Shown: positions 11,289 through 22,652, counted from the first letter of the stretch. The stretch: 64,000 nucleotides of DNA from Limnephilus marmoratus (GCA_917880885.1 OU862910.1:12536710-12600709); one strand, 5' to 3'. Translations and numbers: made by a program. The notes: generated by a model from the sequence alone, not told the origin.

Positions 11289-11405
11289 CGTTTAAGTGGA
11301 AATGCGCCTCGTCGCTCATGATGACTTTCGACACAAAATCGCTAAAAGCGTTAAAGCTTAAATCGACACAATTATTCCGCGCTCTTGCGGAGTATAGCGC
11401 TCCAC
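11289..11405 (-). pseudogene. Mariner-like transposase, N-terminal fragment
   Basis: The minus strand starts with GTG GAG CGC (ATG is expected; it reads VERYTPQERGIIV), the typical N-terminus of this mariner-like family. Within about 10 codons it jumps to SDFVSKVIMSDEAHFHLN, which carries the first catalytic Asp (SDE). Roughly 150 residues are missing, so the DNA-binding domain is largely gone. It ends at the Gypsy insertion; the next residues (NGYANKQN) are found at 3528 on the far side. Confidence 0.75.
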
Positions 11406-11598
11406 TACTTGTCTGTTTGTATTCTGCAGCTGTCTAGTTCACAAATGTCAAATATTATGATTGACGTACGACGCCATTTGCAAAAATTATAACATATTAT
11501 CTGATAGAGTGATTAATTTTGCGCCACCTTATAATAATAATACTTCCCATTTTTATAATAAACATAAATTAGGCAACTTCTTGGATTGAAAACAATAA

Positions 11599-11771
11599 AT
11601 TATTTAATCATTGAAGACAATATTAGCGACTCTCGAACGAAATCTTTAAACCAAAAATCAGAAAAAGACTCGTTCGCCTCTGGGAAAGATTCCTACAAGC
11701 GACCGTAATTTTTTCTGTTTCAAAATTTCCTTTGAAAGTTGCTAATATTATCTTCAATGACTAATTATTAA
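11599..11771. repeat. Small foldback element
   Basis: 'attgaagacaatattagc' near 11609-11627 pairs with 'gctaatattatcttcaat' at 11741-11758, with arms of about 28 bp, about 87% identical. The centre is non-coding. No duplication was identified, so the ends are approximate. Confidence 0.5.
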
Positions 11772-13679
11772 TATTTGAGGTTTACTCATTAAGTTATTCC
11801 AAAAATTAAAATTAAAAATAATCTTTTTTAAGAATATTATTATAAATTGTATATCGGTATAACGGTAACTGTTGTATTTGAGTAAAAACTTTGGAATGAA
11901 ATACCACTGTCTATTAGAATATCGACATCGTTGCAGTGCTTCAAGAAGCTCTGCGGCGAATGGTTGCTGACTGCACAGTCAACCGCACAACATCTTAACT
12001 GATAATATTTGCAATTGAAGGAATGCCTACTTGTGTTTTTGTCTTTGAATTGATTTTATTGTTTATTTGGATTATATTTTGTATTTGAATTGATTATATT
12101 TTGTATTTGAATTTTGATATTAAGATTATTTGTTTATTTTAAATTCTGATTTACAATTTTTATTTTTTTTACAAATATTTTAGTTTTACTTATGTAGTTT
12201 TATATTATAATGTGTGCATTAATTTGAAGATTTGATTTAATTATTTTTTATAGTTTAGTTATTTATTATCTACTGTAATTTTTAAATTTTTTTATTATAT
12301 TAATTTAAATTATTTATTATTTCAATTATTTTAATTTAACTCTTTTAATTTAATTATTTTAATTTAATCATTGTAATTAATTATTTTAATTTAATTATTT
12401 TAAGTTAATTATTTTAAATTAATTATTTTAATTGAATTATTTGTTTTGTGTATTATATTAGAGTCACTGCTGAAAACCAGCTACATTCCAGGAGAAATCC
12501 TGAAAAGGTGTATTATAGCTGAACTGTCAATAGAATAAATGATAAATTAACAAAATGTATAAAACATGTTATTATTATTATATATATGTATACTGATCAT
12601 TTACCTACGCAGTGAAGAATTGGCTTCGTGATAAAATATTAAAAGTAATAAAAAAAATTAAACTAAGTAAATAAATCTAAACTGTAGAACTACGGACATT
12701 ATTAGAAAATGACAAACAACTTCGATGGTACGAAAAAACGAGCAATCTTCTCATGATTTTAAAATCACAAGCCGTTATTTCACAGCACAACCTTCCTTAA
12801 TATTTTCTTCCTTTCACTTCGTCTAAAGCCTTTCAATAAATAATGTTTACGAAAAATAACAAAGATAAATTTAAGGGATCACATTATTTGAAAATGAAAT
12901 TTAATATCGGGTTAATAATGCTGTAGAAATATTTGGTAGATACCTAAGTACTGTGTGTGAAGGTACCTATTCGACAGGAGGTCTTTATTAATTTCAAAAA
13001 ATATAGTTTTGGTAATGGGAAATGAAAAGGAAGGAGCTTTGCGGACGAAAAATTCATTATTTTTCCTCGTAATATTTTCTTAATTAAATTTGGGGTATAT
13101 CTCCCGGAAAATTGAATCAACGCGGCACGAAAATCTCATTGAATAATTTCGTCGGACATAATACTTATTTATGTACTTAATAATGTAAATTATTATGATT
13201 AGATTAATTTGCGAAAATTAATCTTCGACATTATCATTGATTCACAACACCCTGAAGAGAAAACCTTCTAGAGAATTCAATTTTTTATAAGAAAAACTCT
13301 CTTTTTATAACTTTTGAAGGTTATTCCCTTCAATGTAATATATTATTGAAGAAGAAAAAACAATAATAATCTAAACGAAAATATAGCAGAGAACAAGACA
13401 CAGAAAAATCTAAAAAGACGTTGTCATAAAAAATTATAAAAAGAGAGTTTTTATTTAAAAAAATTTAATATTCATTTAGACTTTTATAAAAAGTCAATAG
13501 TTCCATATGAATAAATTCGGATGTATTTATCCGAGACGCTATCCAGGTTGCAAACCAATTTTTAGAATGATTATTTCAATAAAAAGAGTAGTTGCCCGTA
13601 ATATGGAAAAAGAATTAGTTGAAGATAATATTGCTAATTATAAAATTTGATAAGTATGACGGTTTGACAGAAGGTGACA
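11772..13679. other. AT-rich, simple repeats, no gene seen
   Basis: At about 12240-12450 there is a degenerate repeat of 'aattattttaattt'-like units of about 14-15 bp. The rest is AT-rich with no frame that looks coding. Confidence 0.6.
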
Positions 13680-13800
13680 ATAGGGAAATTGATTAACGCG
13701 CACGACCCGGTTGGACGAGAGGTCTGGGTTCTAGACCCAGTTGCGACCATTGTCTTTTTCTGTTTTTCTGTGTATTGTTCTCTTGCATAATTTCGTTTCG
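13680..13800 (+). repeat. tRNA-derived SINE fragment
   Basis: 'GGGTTCTAGACCC' at about 13727-13739 resembles a tRNA B box. It is followed by 'gcgaccattgtctttttctg'. The copy at 61215-61350 has the same order (B box, 'gtgccaacatctttttctg'), so this is likely one SINE family. No poly-A or duplication is evident. Confidence 0.45.
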
Positions 13801-14328
13801 ATTATTACTGTTATCTTCTTCTTCTTGAAAACTCCTACATCCTGGTCTTCTACAATATCCTTTCAGTTCAATATCCCACAAGATATGGCATTAACCTTCA
13901 TCTTACATCATTCAGCCATCTACATACATTAAGGTTTCCCAACACGTTTTCGTCCTGCAGGCTAATTTAAGAAAAGGTTTTTCCATGGGCTGTTATCTTT
14001 CTTCCTTGTTTAACGTCTTTCGCACTAGACACAGTCCAGTTTTAAATAATATGTTATGTAATGAACTGAGCGGAGCGATGAGCGACATTCTGTTTTAACA
14101 CAACCGTCTTTAAATTTGTTTGTACGTCACATTTCTGGTTCAAGATGGTGGCCGTTTGAAAGTTCAGTAAAAATGTTTTTTCAAATACAAAATCGTAGGG
14201 TTTATTTGGATTTTCTTATTTGAATTTTTTTCAATCTTTGGGAACCTATCTGCCTGAAGAAAGTATTAAAAAAGAATTGTCGGTGAAATTGTAAAGTTTC
14301 TTTATACAAAATGTATAGTTTCTCTTTA

Positions 14329-14484
14329 GGGGGCATTTATTAATTACGTGAGCAGTTTTTCTTCCAATCTAGATCCCTCCCCCTTGGTGAGATAAATTTG
14401 GGCCACTTCTATATTCTTTTAAGTAACGTGAGATTTTGCTGGACCCCCTCACCTTTTGACCTCACGTAATTAATGAATGCCCCC
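14329..14484. mobile_element. Foldback MITE, GGGGGCATT ends
   Basis: Left GGGGGCATTTATTAATTACG and right CGTAATTAATGAATGCCCCC are inverted repeats of about 24 bp with one mismatch. The 156-bp unit has C-rich internal sequence and no frame. The end motif resembles that of the 27202-27476 MITE (GGGGTCG...CATTAATCACGTGA), so the two may be related. No duplication is clear. Confidence 0.65.
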
Positions 14485-14497
14485 GTACGTACATAAC

Positions 14498-14864
14498 TGT
14501 TACAGTTAAAACCCGTTCTTAGTTACAACGCGTTTTCTCTAGTATAAACTAGTTATCTCTAAATGCCTTTGTTACAACTAGAATTAACTGCTGAATATCA
14601 GTGAAAACTAGTTCTGACTAGACAAAACATGTTTTCTCGAAATGATTCAGTTAAAACGGTTTCAACCGATGTCAAAATTCATCGTGCTTTATTCTGGTTG
14701 GGTTAGGTTAGGTTAGGTTTTTAATTAACAATTATTAAATATTTTAATAAACAGTATCTGTATTTTCAATCCCAATTTCAGTTTTAACAAAGGCAATTAG
14801 TAAAAACTAGTTTAACTAGAGAAAACGCGTTATACCTAACTAAAAACGAGTTTTATCTGTAACA
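14498..14864. mobile_element. MITE with about 90-bp inverted ends
   Basis: The left end TGTTACAGTTAAAACCCGTT and the reverse complement of the right end, TGTTACAGATAAAACTCGTT, continue in register for about 90 bases (shared 'aacgcgttttctctagt' and 'gcctttgtta'). The centre contains ggttaggttaggttagg at about 14700. No frame is present. The exact ends and duplication are uncertain. Confidence 0.6.
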
Positions 14865-15005
14865 TATACATTTAAATCGATATATGTATGTGAGTTGTCT
14901 ATGCATTGCTATATTAAGCATAGGAAATGTTTGAAACTTTCAAAAGACCTTCTTTCCATCCTCGCGAAGGTTTCTGGATTATTACAACCACATGAAGGTT
15001 TCTGG

Positions 15006-15098
15006 GTTATTTCCCTCTACACAGCATCTCAGATGACATAGGTCACGAGGGAAATAATTTTCCTCAGGGTCTCCTGTGTGGAGTTAATGTAAAAAAAA
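15006..15098 (+). mobile_element. LINE 3' end (CR1/Jockey-like family)
   Basis: It carries the family's tail: 'cacagcatc', 'cagatgacatag', 'gagggaaataattttcctca', 'ctcctgtgtggagttaatgt' then poly-A. The same tail ends the longer copy at 28911-29708. It interrupts the Helitron-like repeat. Confidence 0.75.
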
Positions 15099-15323
15099 CA
15101 TGACAATAAATCTGAAAAGTTTTTTAACCATTACAAAAACTCTTACGAAACTGTCAAAAATGTCACAATTTGAGAATGACATTATGCAAAACAATGATTG
15201 TTCAATCAAAATTCAATTTTCGAAACTCTTTAAATTAGATACGTTTTAAGATTTTCACGGTAAAAAGCATTTTAGTTATTTGTTTTTGGGGTGTTATGCC
15301 GTGTTGCGCTACCTCCTTCTTTA

Positions 15324-15364
15324 GCCAACGTTTCGGATATCGTTGCAATGTCCATCATCAGGGC
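15324..15364 (-). ncRNA. Hammerhead-like ribozyme motif (locus B)
   Basis: On the minus strand stem I is GCC with GGC (15362-15364 with 15324-15326). CTGATGA is at 15355-15361. Stem II is GGA/TCC extended by ATTG/CGAT around CAA. GAAA is at 15331-15334, then C-G and TT. This gives a GUU cleavage site directly before stem I. One extra base (T) separates the CTGATGA core from stem II. Confidence 0.5.
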
Positions 15365-15849
15365 AGGTCCGGCAGATCCGGCAGATGTGAAAAAATAAAT
15401 TTATTTTTTTGAGGTACTAACCAAAATCGAATACTTTGAATCTAATCAAAAATCATAATTATCTTAAATAGGTACCTATGTTAGGTACCAACTTTGATGG
15501 ATTGTTCTTATAATATACAAAAATGAATGTTTGTAACAGAAAATTTATAAAAAAAATTGCAGTAGATGGCACGCGAGTTCTTTAAAAATCTGAACAAGAT
15601 AATTCCCTTAGAAAAGGGGAGAGGACCGCGAAGGGAAGGGGACATGGGAGGGGAAGGGGTACTGGGCGAATGGGAAAAGACACGCACAGAGAAACCATTT
15701 CTTTATTATTGGCGTTAATACATATCTTACTAAAACGGAAAACCTCATAAAATTTCAATAAATTAATCCTCAGAAAAACAATATCGGTGTAAGGTTGGAC
15801 CATTTAGAGGCACTTGCACTTAGGAAAGCCATAAACACTAAAATTAAGG

Positions 15850-16160
15850 TAGTTTTTTTTTTTTTTACATGAGCCCCACACAGGAGGCCGTGAGGAAAAT
15901 AATTTCCCTCAGGGCCTATGTCATCTTTGAGGATGCTGTGTGGAGGTTTTTTTTTAAGAAAAGGAAGGAGAGGAGAGTTCTGGGAAGGAAAAGGGTTTAA
16001 GGGGTGGGTAGGAATCTGGGGTTCAGTATGTCCTGGTTATCCGCCTCCAAGACCTAGAAAAACCTCACCACATGAACCCGGGCACCCCTGCTAAATCACT
16101 AAACGTAGCGAACCACTTGGGGTGACCTATGGCAGAGGTGTTGGTTATCCAACAAAGGTT
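15850..16160 (-). mobile_element. Short retroelement copy sharing the LINE tail
   Basis: On the minus strand it runs from 'cctctgccataggtcaccc' to a LINE-type tail ('cacagcatcctcaaagatga', 'gggaaattattttcctcacg', 'ctcctgtgtgggg') and ends in A-rich sequence (poly-T at 15849-15866 on the plus strand). The copies at 17218, 24508 and 38700 share it. There is no coding frame. It could be a SINE mobilised by the LINE, or a deleted LINE derivative. Confidence 0.7.
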
Positions 16161-16354
16161 AAATAAATAGTTAATAACCAACTAAATTTAAATAAAAGTC
16201 CCATACTAAGATTGTTCCCTATTGATAAAGAACACAGTCCGTTCCCTTCCCAATTCTCCATCTATGCCTTCTTCCTCCTTCACTTGACGAGTCCAGCCCA
16301 TTTTTTGGTTAATTATATATTATAACACACATGTAACCTAATGTTAGTAGAGTA

Positions 16355-16411
16355 TTATACTGCCCTGATGACGCTACGGTTGTAGCGAAACCGGGTCGGC
16401 ATAAAGTATAA
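16355..16411 (+). ncRNA. Hammerhead-like ribozyme motif (locus C)
   Basis: The best of the four motifs. Stem I is GCC/GGC (16362-16364 with 16398-16400), continued by TTATACT (16355-16361) with AGTATAA (16405-16411) across a 4-base bulge. CTGATGA is at 16365-16371. Stem II is GCTAC GGTT GTAGC. GAAA is at 16387-16390, stem III is CC-G-GG, and TC (16396-16397) completes a GUC cleavage triplet. The only departure is an extra C at 16372 before stem II. Confidence 0.55.
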
Positions 16412-17217
16412 AAAATCAAAGTGGAGTTTACAAAGTTATTGTTTTATTTTAAATTAATAATATCACATCACAAAGTATCCGCTTCATATGAAAAAAGAAA
16501 AAAAATATCCTAAATTGAAATGAATATCGGAATCGAAAATTAAACTAATCTAATACGTAATTATTGAAACGAGAGGCAATGTGAAATGTATCATCCATTA
16601 GGATTATTACCCGGAGATCATACATACCGCGAAGGAGTGATTCCGTTTGATTCTAAAGATTAAGGACTTCGCTTGAGCTGAAATCAAAATTGAATCAAAG
16701 GATGCTGCGTCAGCATTAATGTCATTAGCGAAGTTTACCAACTCTACGGAAGTTTTAATGGTTTTCATGAATCAATTAGGAAGACGTGTAGTTAGAAGAC
16801 TTCTGTTTTGAGGGATATTTTTAGGAAATTGAAAGGGTAATTTGTACAAGTTCATAATTGTTTTTGGCCGAAAAATTATAATCTTCCCCTTTTTAAATTA
16901 AGCGGAATTACATGGATCTTGGAATTTATTTTTAAAGCTTTAAATTTCGATGAGTCTAATTATTTAATTACGCTGTTGAACTTAGTAATTGGACAAACAA
17001 AGTGATATCTTTGAAAGTCTGAAAAATTAGAAAAAAAAACTTCGCCTCAATTACGTTCAATACCGCATAGTAGAGTCGTATTTTTGTTAACTGATCTCAC
17101 TGGAAACTGATGTAAGCTAACAGTTTAAAAGGTGATTGATAAGTTTAAGGCTGAATATGTAATGGAGATGTAAATGGCGTGTGTGGTAAGTGTTAAGACT
17201 ATAAATGTGCAATTTAT
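16412..17217. other. No gene seen
   Basis: AT-rich sequence without long frames or recognisable repeats. Confidence 0.5.
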
Positions 17218-17605
17218 TATTTTTTTGTTTTTAAATTAACTTCACAGTGGGGGCTCTAAGGAAAATAATTTTCCTCAGGGCTTACGTCGTCCATGACGTA
17301 GCTCTGTGGTTGGATTTTTTAAGGAAAGATAGGAGATGAAGTTCTGGGAACGTAAAATTTATGTAAGGTGGGTAGGTATCTGGGGATCAGTGCATCCAGG
17401 AGTGTCACAGGATGAATCCGTACTCCCGGGTAAAGGCAATGGGTCGAGAGAGTCCAGCTGGAGAGTTCAAAAAGTATCCCTCAGCCGGCCTCTCCTTACC
17501 TTACCATCCGCTACCTAGACCTGGACAAACCTCACCCAAAGAACCCTGCGTCACTAAACGTGGCAGATCACTCGAGTCACCTACTATCCGTGCCCGCCTC
17601 CCAGA
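17218..17605 (-). mobile_element. Diverged short retroelement copy
   Basis: Same family as 15850-16160, on the minus strand. The tail block ('aattattttccttagagccc'-like), the 'caggtctaggt' block and 'gtttagtgacgcagggttc' are in matching order. It is more diverged and carries about 90 extra bases around 17395-17480 that resemble 190-285. The short plus-strand frames here are not conserved. Confidence 0.55.
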
Positions 17606-18839
17606 TTGCTTTTGTTAATTTCGCCGATAATCTACTGGAATTGATGTACAGAAAGTGTCTTACTTAAAAACGTGTTTTAAATTTTACACGACTGATTAAC
17701 AAACCGTTTACGATACATCAATGATTTTTTATTTATGTATTTTTTTTCCTGTTTGTTAGCTAGACCCTTAGAGTTTAATGAAAGTTTTCAAAAATAGCAC
17801 CTTTTAATATGATGATTAATTTGAAACCCGGAATTGTAGTTATAAAATGCAAGCAGGTAAAGCAACGCAAGTGAAATAACAACTCCCCAAAAGTGCAAAC
17901 AAATTTGATATCATTTGAACTACTTTATGTACTCCACCTGCAATCAAGATTACGATTACACTTTCTTATTGAATTCTAACGACGATCGTCAATGGCTTTT
18001 AAAGTATCATGTTTATATAATTACCTACTAGGGTAGCAGAACCTTTCAGGAGTCACCCTAAACTTCCATTCCGCCCCCCTTTGCCCCCTCCACCCTCCTG
18101 TCGTTCCGAAGTGCATTAGTGTAGCGGGTAGAGGTACACACCCTTAGATAAAAATACATCCCCGTCAATGAAGTACCGAGGGTGAAGTAGTCTTTAGCAA
18201 ATTCAAATCAGAGGGTGAGAATGTATTAACATTTTTTCAGTGAAAAACTAATAACGAGGATAATTTATGACGCCAAAGGTGCGTTTAGTTTTATAATAGG
18301 TTTATTTAATGTTTTCTGGGGGCTTTAATAAGATTGATGAAGATTGGTGGCGGTTGGATAGGACACACTTTTTCTGACTGCAACTTGCGGGTGAAAAATT
18401 GTGGAAGAGAGACTAGCTTTTGGCTCTGTCAAAAATTTATATTTCATAGAATTTATGTTCCGTTAATTGAACGAAAACTTGATTTGCACCTCATTTCAAA
18501 ATAATAAAAACCCTCTCGGGGTCATCCTTCTGGAAGACAAATTTCATAGTTGCACGTGCTTGACACGCCATGTTTAGTGTTCAGTGACATTCTAATATCT
18601 GGATACTTTCCAACGTTTCTTTTCCATGTTTCTTTCCCCTTTTCATTTGTATCAACTCCTTTCTGAAAATGGGGACGTAATAGATTCACCAGCTTCTGAT
18701 AGAAGATGGAAATCTGGTTAAGCATCGCTTAAAACCAATGGGGAGGTAAAAACAAATGTGACGTATTAAAATATTAAACTAATAAGATACTGATTGATTT
18801 AATTACAACATTAAATTGTTAGACAGTACCGGTTTATCT
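17606..18839. other. No gene seen
   Basis: Moderately AT-rich sequence with only short frames. No inverted or tandem repeat was recognised. Confidence 0.45.
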
Positions 18840-19362
18840 TGTCACGTCTGTGGATAGTGGCGGGTAGAGACGATGATACATGTATTGAGGATTACCGTGT
18901 CTTTTATGTGGACAGAAGTGGTGTGTAAGTATTACGACGGGATGCATAACACGGCGGTCACACCACGGCGGAAAGTGGATCTATGTTTGACGTGCAGTAG
19001 GCATTCAATTACGATTTTGTGTTCAACTGGTGGTCACGGATCTTCCTGGTCTTTCAGCGACACCAACTACGCGGTTGGTAGAGATGATGTGGTATATTCC
19101 GCCAGGCCGATGCTCGACTCCGGGGTAGTGGAGATAAATGGCGGCAGAGTATGGTCACAGTGGTGCTGGAGGATCGCTGAGACATACCAGACGTACGCCG
19201 CGCTGAGCGGCGGGCAACACGAGTGAGTGAGTACAGCACTGACTGAATGGGTTGCTGGATGGACTGTAGCGCAGCGGCGGCGTTTATATAGGCGCGCGGT
19301 TGGAGAGCTGCAACGATTCTAGAAGCTGTAGGTAGACCGGCGCCCCGTTGTCGTGAGTGTCA
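18840..19362 (-). promoter_or_regulatory. GC-rich island with TATA box; possible solo LTR
   Basis: This 523-bp GC-richer block begins TGTCACG and ends GTGTCA on the plus strand (TG...CA). On the minus strand TATATAAACG (19281-19290) is followed by TACAGTCC about 25 bases on and by TCAGTCAG about 45 bases on, both initiator-like. ATCT flanks the left end and overlaps the right end, so a 4-bp duplication is possible but not clean. The alternative is the promoter and 5' untranslated exon of an unseen minus-strand gene. Coding in either direction is unsupported. Confidence 0.35.
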
Positions 19363-19559
19363 TCTCCTCTAGGCTGGTAATATACTCAAAATATAATATG
19401 CACTGATTAATAAACTAAAGATGAATAGAAGAAAATATGAAAAAAAAATTTTTTTAAAGAAAATAAATGTATAACCTGCAACCAGGCACTCGTATAAATC
19501 ATCAAATGACATTTTGTAATAATATTTCCGAATTTGTCCTAGCTACATCTAATAATTTT

Positions 19560-19775
19560 GCTATTTTTGGACTGATGAACGACAATTCATAGTTTCAGTT
19601 GTGGAGGTATTGTGTTATAAATTGTTGGTCCGTGGAACGAGAAAACTTTTTGATATATCGCTGTACTGCTTGCTGGGACTGAAAGGTCATTTCTGCCCTT
19701 ACTTCTAGGGTGATGTTTGTGTTCTGTAGTTTTTTTTTTTTTTTTTTACGAACAACCGTTATTATCTTTTTATGT
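19560..19775 (-). pseudogene. LINE ORF2 C-terminal scrap
   Basis: The minus strand reads VRAEMTFQSQQAVQRY and, after a frameshift, FHGPTIYNTIPPQLK. That second motif is typical of the C-terminal end of insect Jockey/CR1-like ORF2 proteins (GPxIYNxxPxxxK). No reverse transcriptase core and no tail are visible. A run of 18 T at about 19731-19748 interrupts it. Confidence 0.4.
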
Positions 19776-20769
19776 AACACTGTTGAACATCAAGTACATT
19801 AAATTCCTTGAAGTAAACGTTGCTTGGGTACCCGAAAGGTTTCTTCATAATTACGCTTAAAATAGATTTCTGCGCCTTCAATAATAGATTTATGGCGCGT
19901 ATTTTCAGAGTAGCATCGCTGCACATCTATTTCAGATGGTACAAAAGATTATGTAACTAAAGCCGATTACATATTTTTGTTGGCTGGAAGAAACCGGTAG
20001 GGTCCAACGATAAAACTTGAATAACTCCTCATATTTTGTTAGTAGAATAAACGGAATATTTGTTAACGTATCCTCAAACTAAAAACTGTTTTTGAAATGT
20101 GTTTAATATGCCTTTAAATTTTATCATTAGAAATAACCATGTAATTTAAAAAAAAAAAATTTTAATGTTAACTTTAAAAGTTTTAAAAATGTATCACCTT
20201 ACGTTTTTTCTAATTAAAATTACGGGTAATGAAAAAAATAAAACGCGTGCTTATTTTATTAAACATTTGTCCAATAAAAAATAAATGTATAATAAACATT
20301 ATCAATAACTCTTTTTTGTCATTTCATTAAAAATAATTTAAAAAAAATCACAGTTTCATAACTTTTTTTTTCAAATTGCGGTCGGAAACGTGGTTTCATA
20401 ACCACTGAAGCAACAGCACAATTTTAAATTTTTACTCCGATTACTCGAGATTTTTTGGTAATCATTTTGAATATTTTTCGCCCATATTGAAAAAATCATA
20501 CCTCCGAATTTTAATAGAGACATAAAAAATGATTATAGTTCTATGTAGCCAACGAATTTACCTGTCTTTCGGTGATTATCACATATTCGTAAGATTTATA
20601 ACTAAAATAATTATAAAATCGTAGACTTCTACTTAATAACTTACAAATAAGGGAAAATTTGCCAAAATTGGAAGGAAAGCAATCCAAGGTATTTTAAATA
20701 GTGTCATATTGTGGCAAAAAGCGCTCCAGTGATTATAGGTAAATATTTTAATTATTCTGTGTTTAATTT
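19776..20769. other. No gene seen
   Basis: Strongly AT-rich, with many poly-A and poly-T runs (for example 20149-20161 and 20363-20372). Positions 20770-20873 resemble 59150-59265 and flank the MITE that follows. Confidence 0.5.
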
Positions 20770-20873
20770 TAAGATTTGAATATAAAAGCATGGTATTTTG
20801 TCTTTCTAACACTGTTTAGATCTTATTTCTAATCACGATAGTAAGGGAGACAACGATTTCCATGAGACCTGTA

Positions 20874-21459
20874 GAGTCACGTGGGGTAACCGTACGCAGA
20901 GTGTAAGTGTTTGCAATGATGTTTCCGAGGTGGTCGTGCCTGTTTCACGCCCGCACGTTCCTTAATTCAGTAGCGTTTTGGGTCGCATTGAAGCAGGACA
21001 TGAGTACAGTGAATCGTAATTTGAAAATAAAAATTGGGAGGTAAATTACTGTTTTTCGTGTTTTTTCTTAAATTTTGTCATCTGCTATCGACATGATGTG
21101 TGCTATTGTGTAACCAACTGAGTCAGAGCGATGTGGTCTATGATAATTTTTGGTAAAATATTGTTAGTTACACGGGTGCAAAGTGATAATTCTATTAAAG
21201 ATAACCACTAATCTGATTTGAACACTTCTCAACGGTATGCGAATATTTACCCCGCACGTGGGGTAAATGTTCGTAATCGACATGCATGTAAACATTTTTA
21301 TATAACTTTTTGATTTATGAACTACATAAGGTTTTTATGTTTGTTTGAGATGCCTTAATGATCAATCATATAATAAACAAAAAAAATGAGCAAAATACCT
21401 AAACGTTTTAATACAAAAATCCCAATGCCAAAACTGCGTACGGTTACCCCACGTGAATC
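20874..21459. mobile_element. MITE with 26-bp TIR and TA duplication
   Basis: The ends are GAGTCACGTGGGGTAACCG and, inverted, GATTCACGTGGGGTAACCG; they match over 26 bp with one or two differences. TA lies at 20872-20873 and 21460-21461. A paralogous sequence at 59150-59290 has the flanks joined without the element, supporting the boundaries. A central palindrome (ttaccccgcacgtggggtaa, about 21249-21268) repeats the terminal motif. No frame is present. The TA duplication suggests Tc1/mariner mobilisation. Confidence 0.75.
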
Positions 21460-22102
21460 TATGGGTTGATCCGAAAAGCGAACAAATTAGTCTGAGGGGT
21501 TATAGTTTTATGTGTTTTTATATTTAATCATTACAATTAATTTCCGAAATAACTTTAAAGTTCCGAAAATAGAAATAATAAAATATGCTTTTATTTGGTT
21601 GACGTTTGTTGGACGGTAGTATGAGTATATGATGAAATAGTATAAAGGTCATCCAGACCTATGCCTTTATGCGAAAGGAGTAAAGTTACAGCATTATGAA
21701 ATAAATCTTCATTGTATACACGCGCCAGCAGGGCCACTATTAATCTTGATTTTAACCCAAAATAACCTTCCCTAATCTAGTTTCATCACTAATTTCCGGG
21801 TTATATCCATGCCTACGTAAATATTATATTATGTAAGAGTTCTAATATGTTTCAGTAGGCAGAATCAGGAAATCGAAATATTATCTAGTTTGTTACTGTA
21901 CACAGTCAAATCGAAAATATAAGAAATTATGTTACGGAATCGTCTTCACATTATGGTCGAAGTGAGTTCTATTATCTTGTAGAAATTAGATCCCTGATAT
22001 GTGATAAAACTTAAACAATGTACAACCGTTTTTTTGTAATATTTAAAAGTACCCAGATTTCAAAGTACTCATATTCCAAAGTTTCCCACAGAATAGAGTA
22101 GA

Positions 22103-22601
22103 GCTTTTATTATTACCATGACGATTCACGATTAAGGTACCGTGACGGCATAAAAGGGGTATTAAACATACGTTCCTTATCACAATAATGCTGCAGCTGT
22201 TTCAAAAGATGAGACACATAATGCACGTGGGTCTGTTTCCTCCAAAGGAAAACAAGTAATAATTTTCTTACCTAATCTCTCACACACTGCACCTCGACGT
22301 TTCCGTAGACCCCTACAATACTACTAGCCGTGACGATAATTTTGAAAGTATGGAATATAGTTACATGGATAATGTTGAAGTGTGAGTGAATTCGAAAAAT
22401 TCAAAAACGTCAAATGTCAATGCGCTGATGTTTTTGCTTTTTTCTTAAACATACTCGTATAATGCTGCAGCTCTTTTATACACATAAAATAATGGTTAGA
22501 CAAAAGATGAGACACACAAATTGCGATAAGTAACGTATGTTTATTGCCTTTTTAGCCGTCACGGTACCGTTAACGTGGATCGTCACGATAATAATAAAAG
22601 C
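22103..22601. mobile_element. MITE with about 90-bp TIR
   Basis: The left arm from GCTTTTATTATTACCATGAC and the reversed right arm from GCTTTTATTATTATCGTGAC match for about 90 bases (shared 'ggtaccgtgacggc' and 'aaacatacgtt'). A second internal pair, 'aatgctgcagct', lies at 22188 and 22462. It is non-coding, and no duplication is obvious. Confidence 0.65.
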
Positions 22602-22652
22602 GATCATTCAAAAATCATTTTTGTCGATCGGTAAAAAATCATTTTTGGCACC

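Larger units (their letters stand above)
2111..11530 (-). mobile_element. Mariner-like (IS630/Tc1-mariner) transposon, internally deleted and nested
   Basis: Outer ends are inverted: 'ggcgcaaaactaatca' near 2117 and the reverse complement of 'tgattaattttgcgcc' near 11510-11525. The minus-strand transposase is split into three pieces (2349-2723, 3431-3528, 11289-11405) by a hAT-type MITE (2732-3422) and a Gypsy element (3529-11288). Each insertion carries its own target duplication, and the pieces are collinear. Without the insertions the copy is only about 960 bp, so it had already lost roughly 480 bp between the N-terminal helix-turn-helix region and the first catalytic segment. Exact ends and the expected TA duplication are not clean. 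Confidence 0.75.
14878..15715 (+). mobile_element. Helitron-like repeat with two insertions
   Basis: It aligns with the bounded Helitron at 46257-46935: 'ctcgcgaaggtttctggatta', 'tctgaaaagttttttaa', 'attcaattttcgaa', 'tggcacgcgag' and 'gaatgggaaaagacacgca' occur in the same order in both. Here the sequence is interrupted by a LINE 3' end (about 15006-15098) and by the hammerhead-like segment (about 15270-15420). The ends are decayed: the CTAG terminus seen in the other copy is not recognisable. Confidence 0.6.

Noticed and set aside
18873..19226. 117-codon plus-strand frame as a gene
   Set aside because: It lies in a GC-rich block with LTR-like ends and a minus-strand promoter; the sequence has no domain and runs against the promoter.
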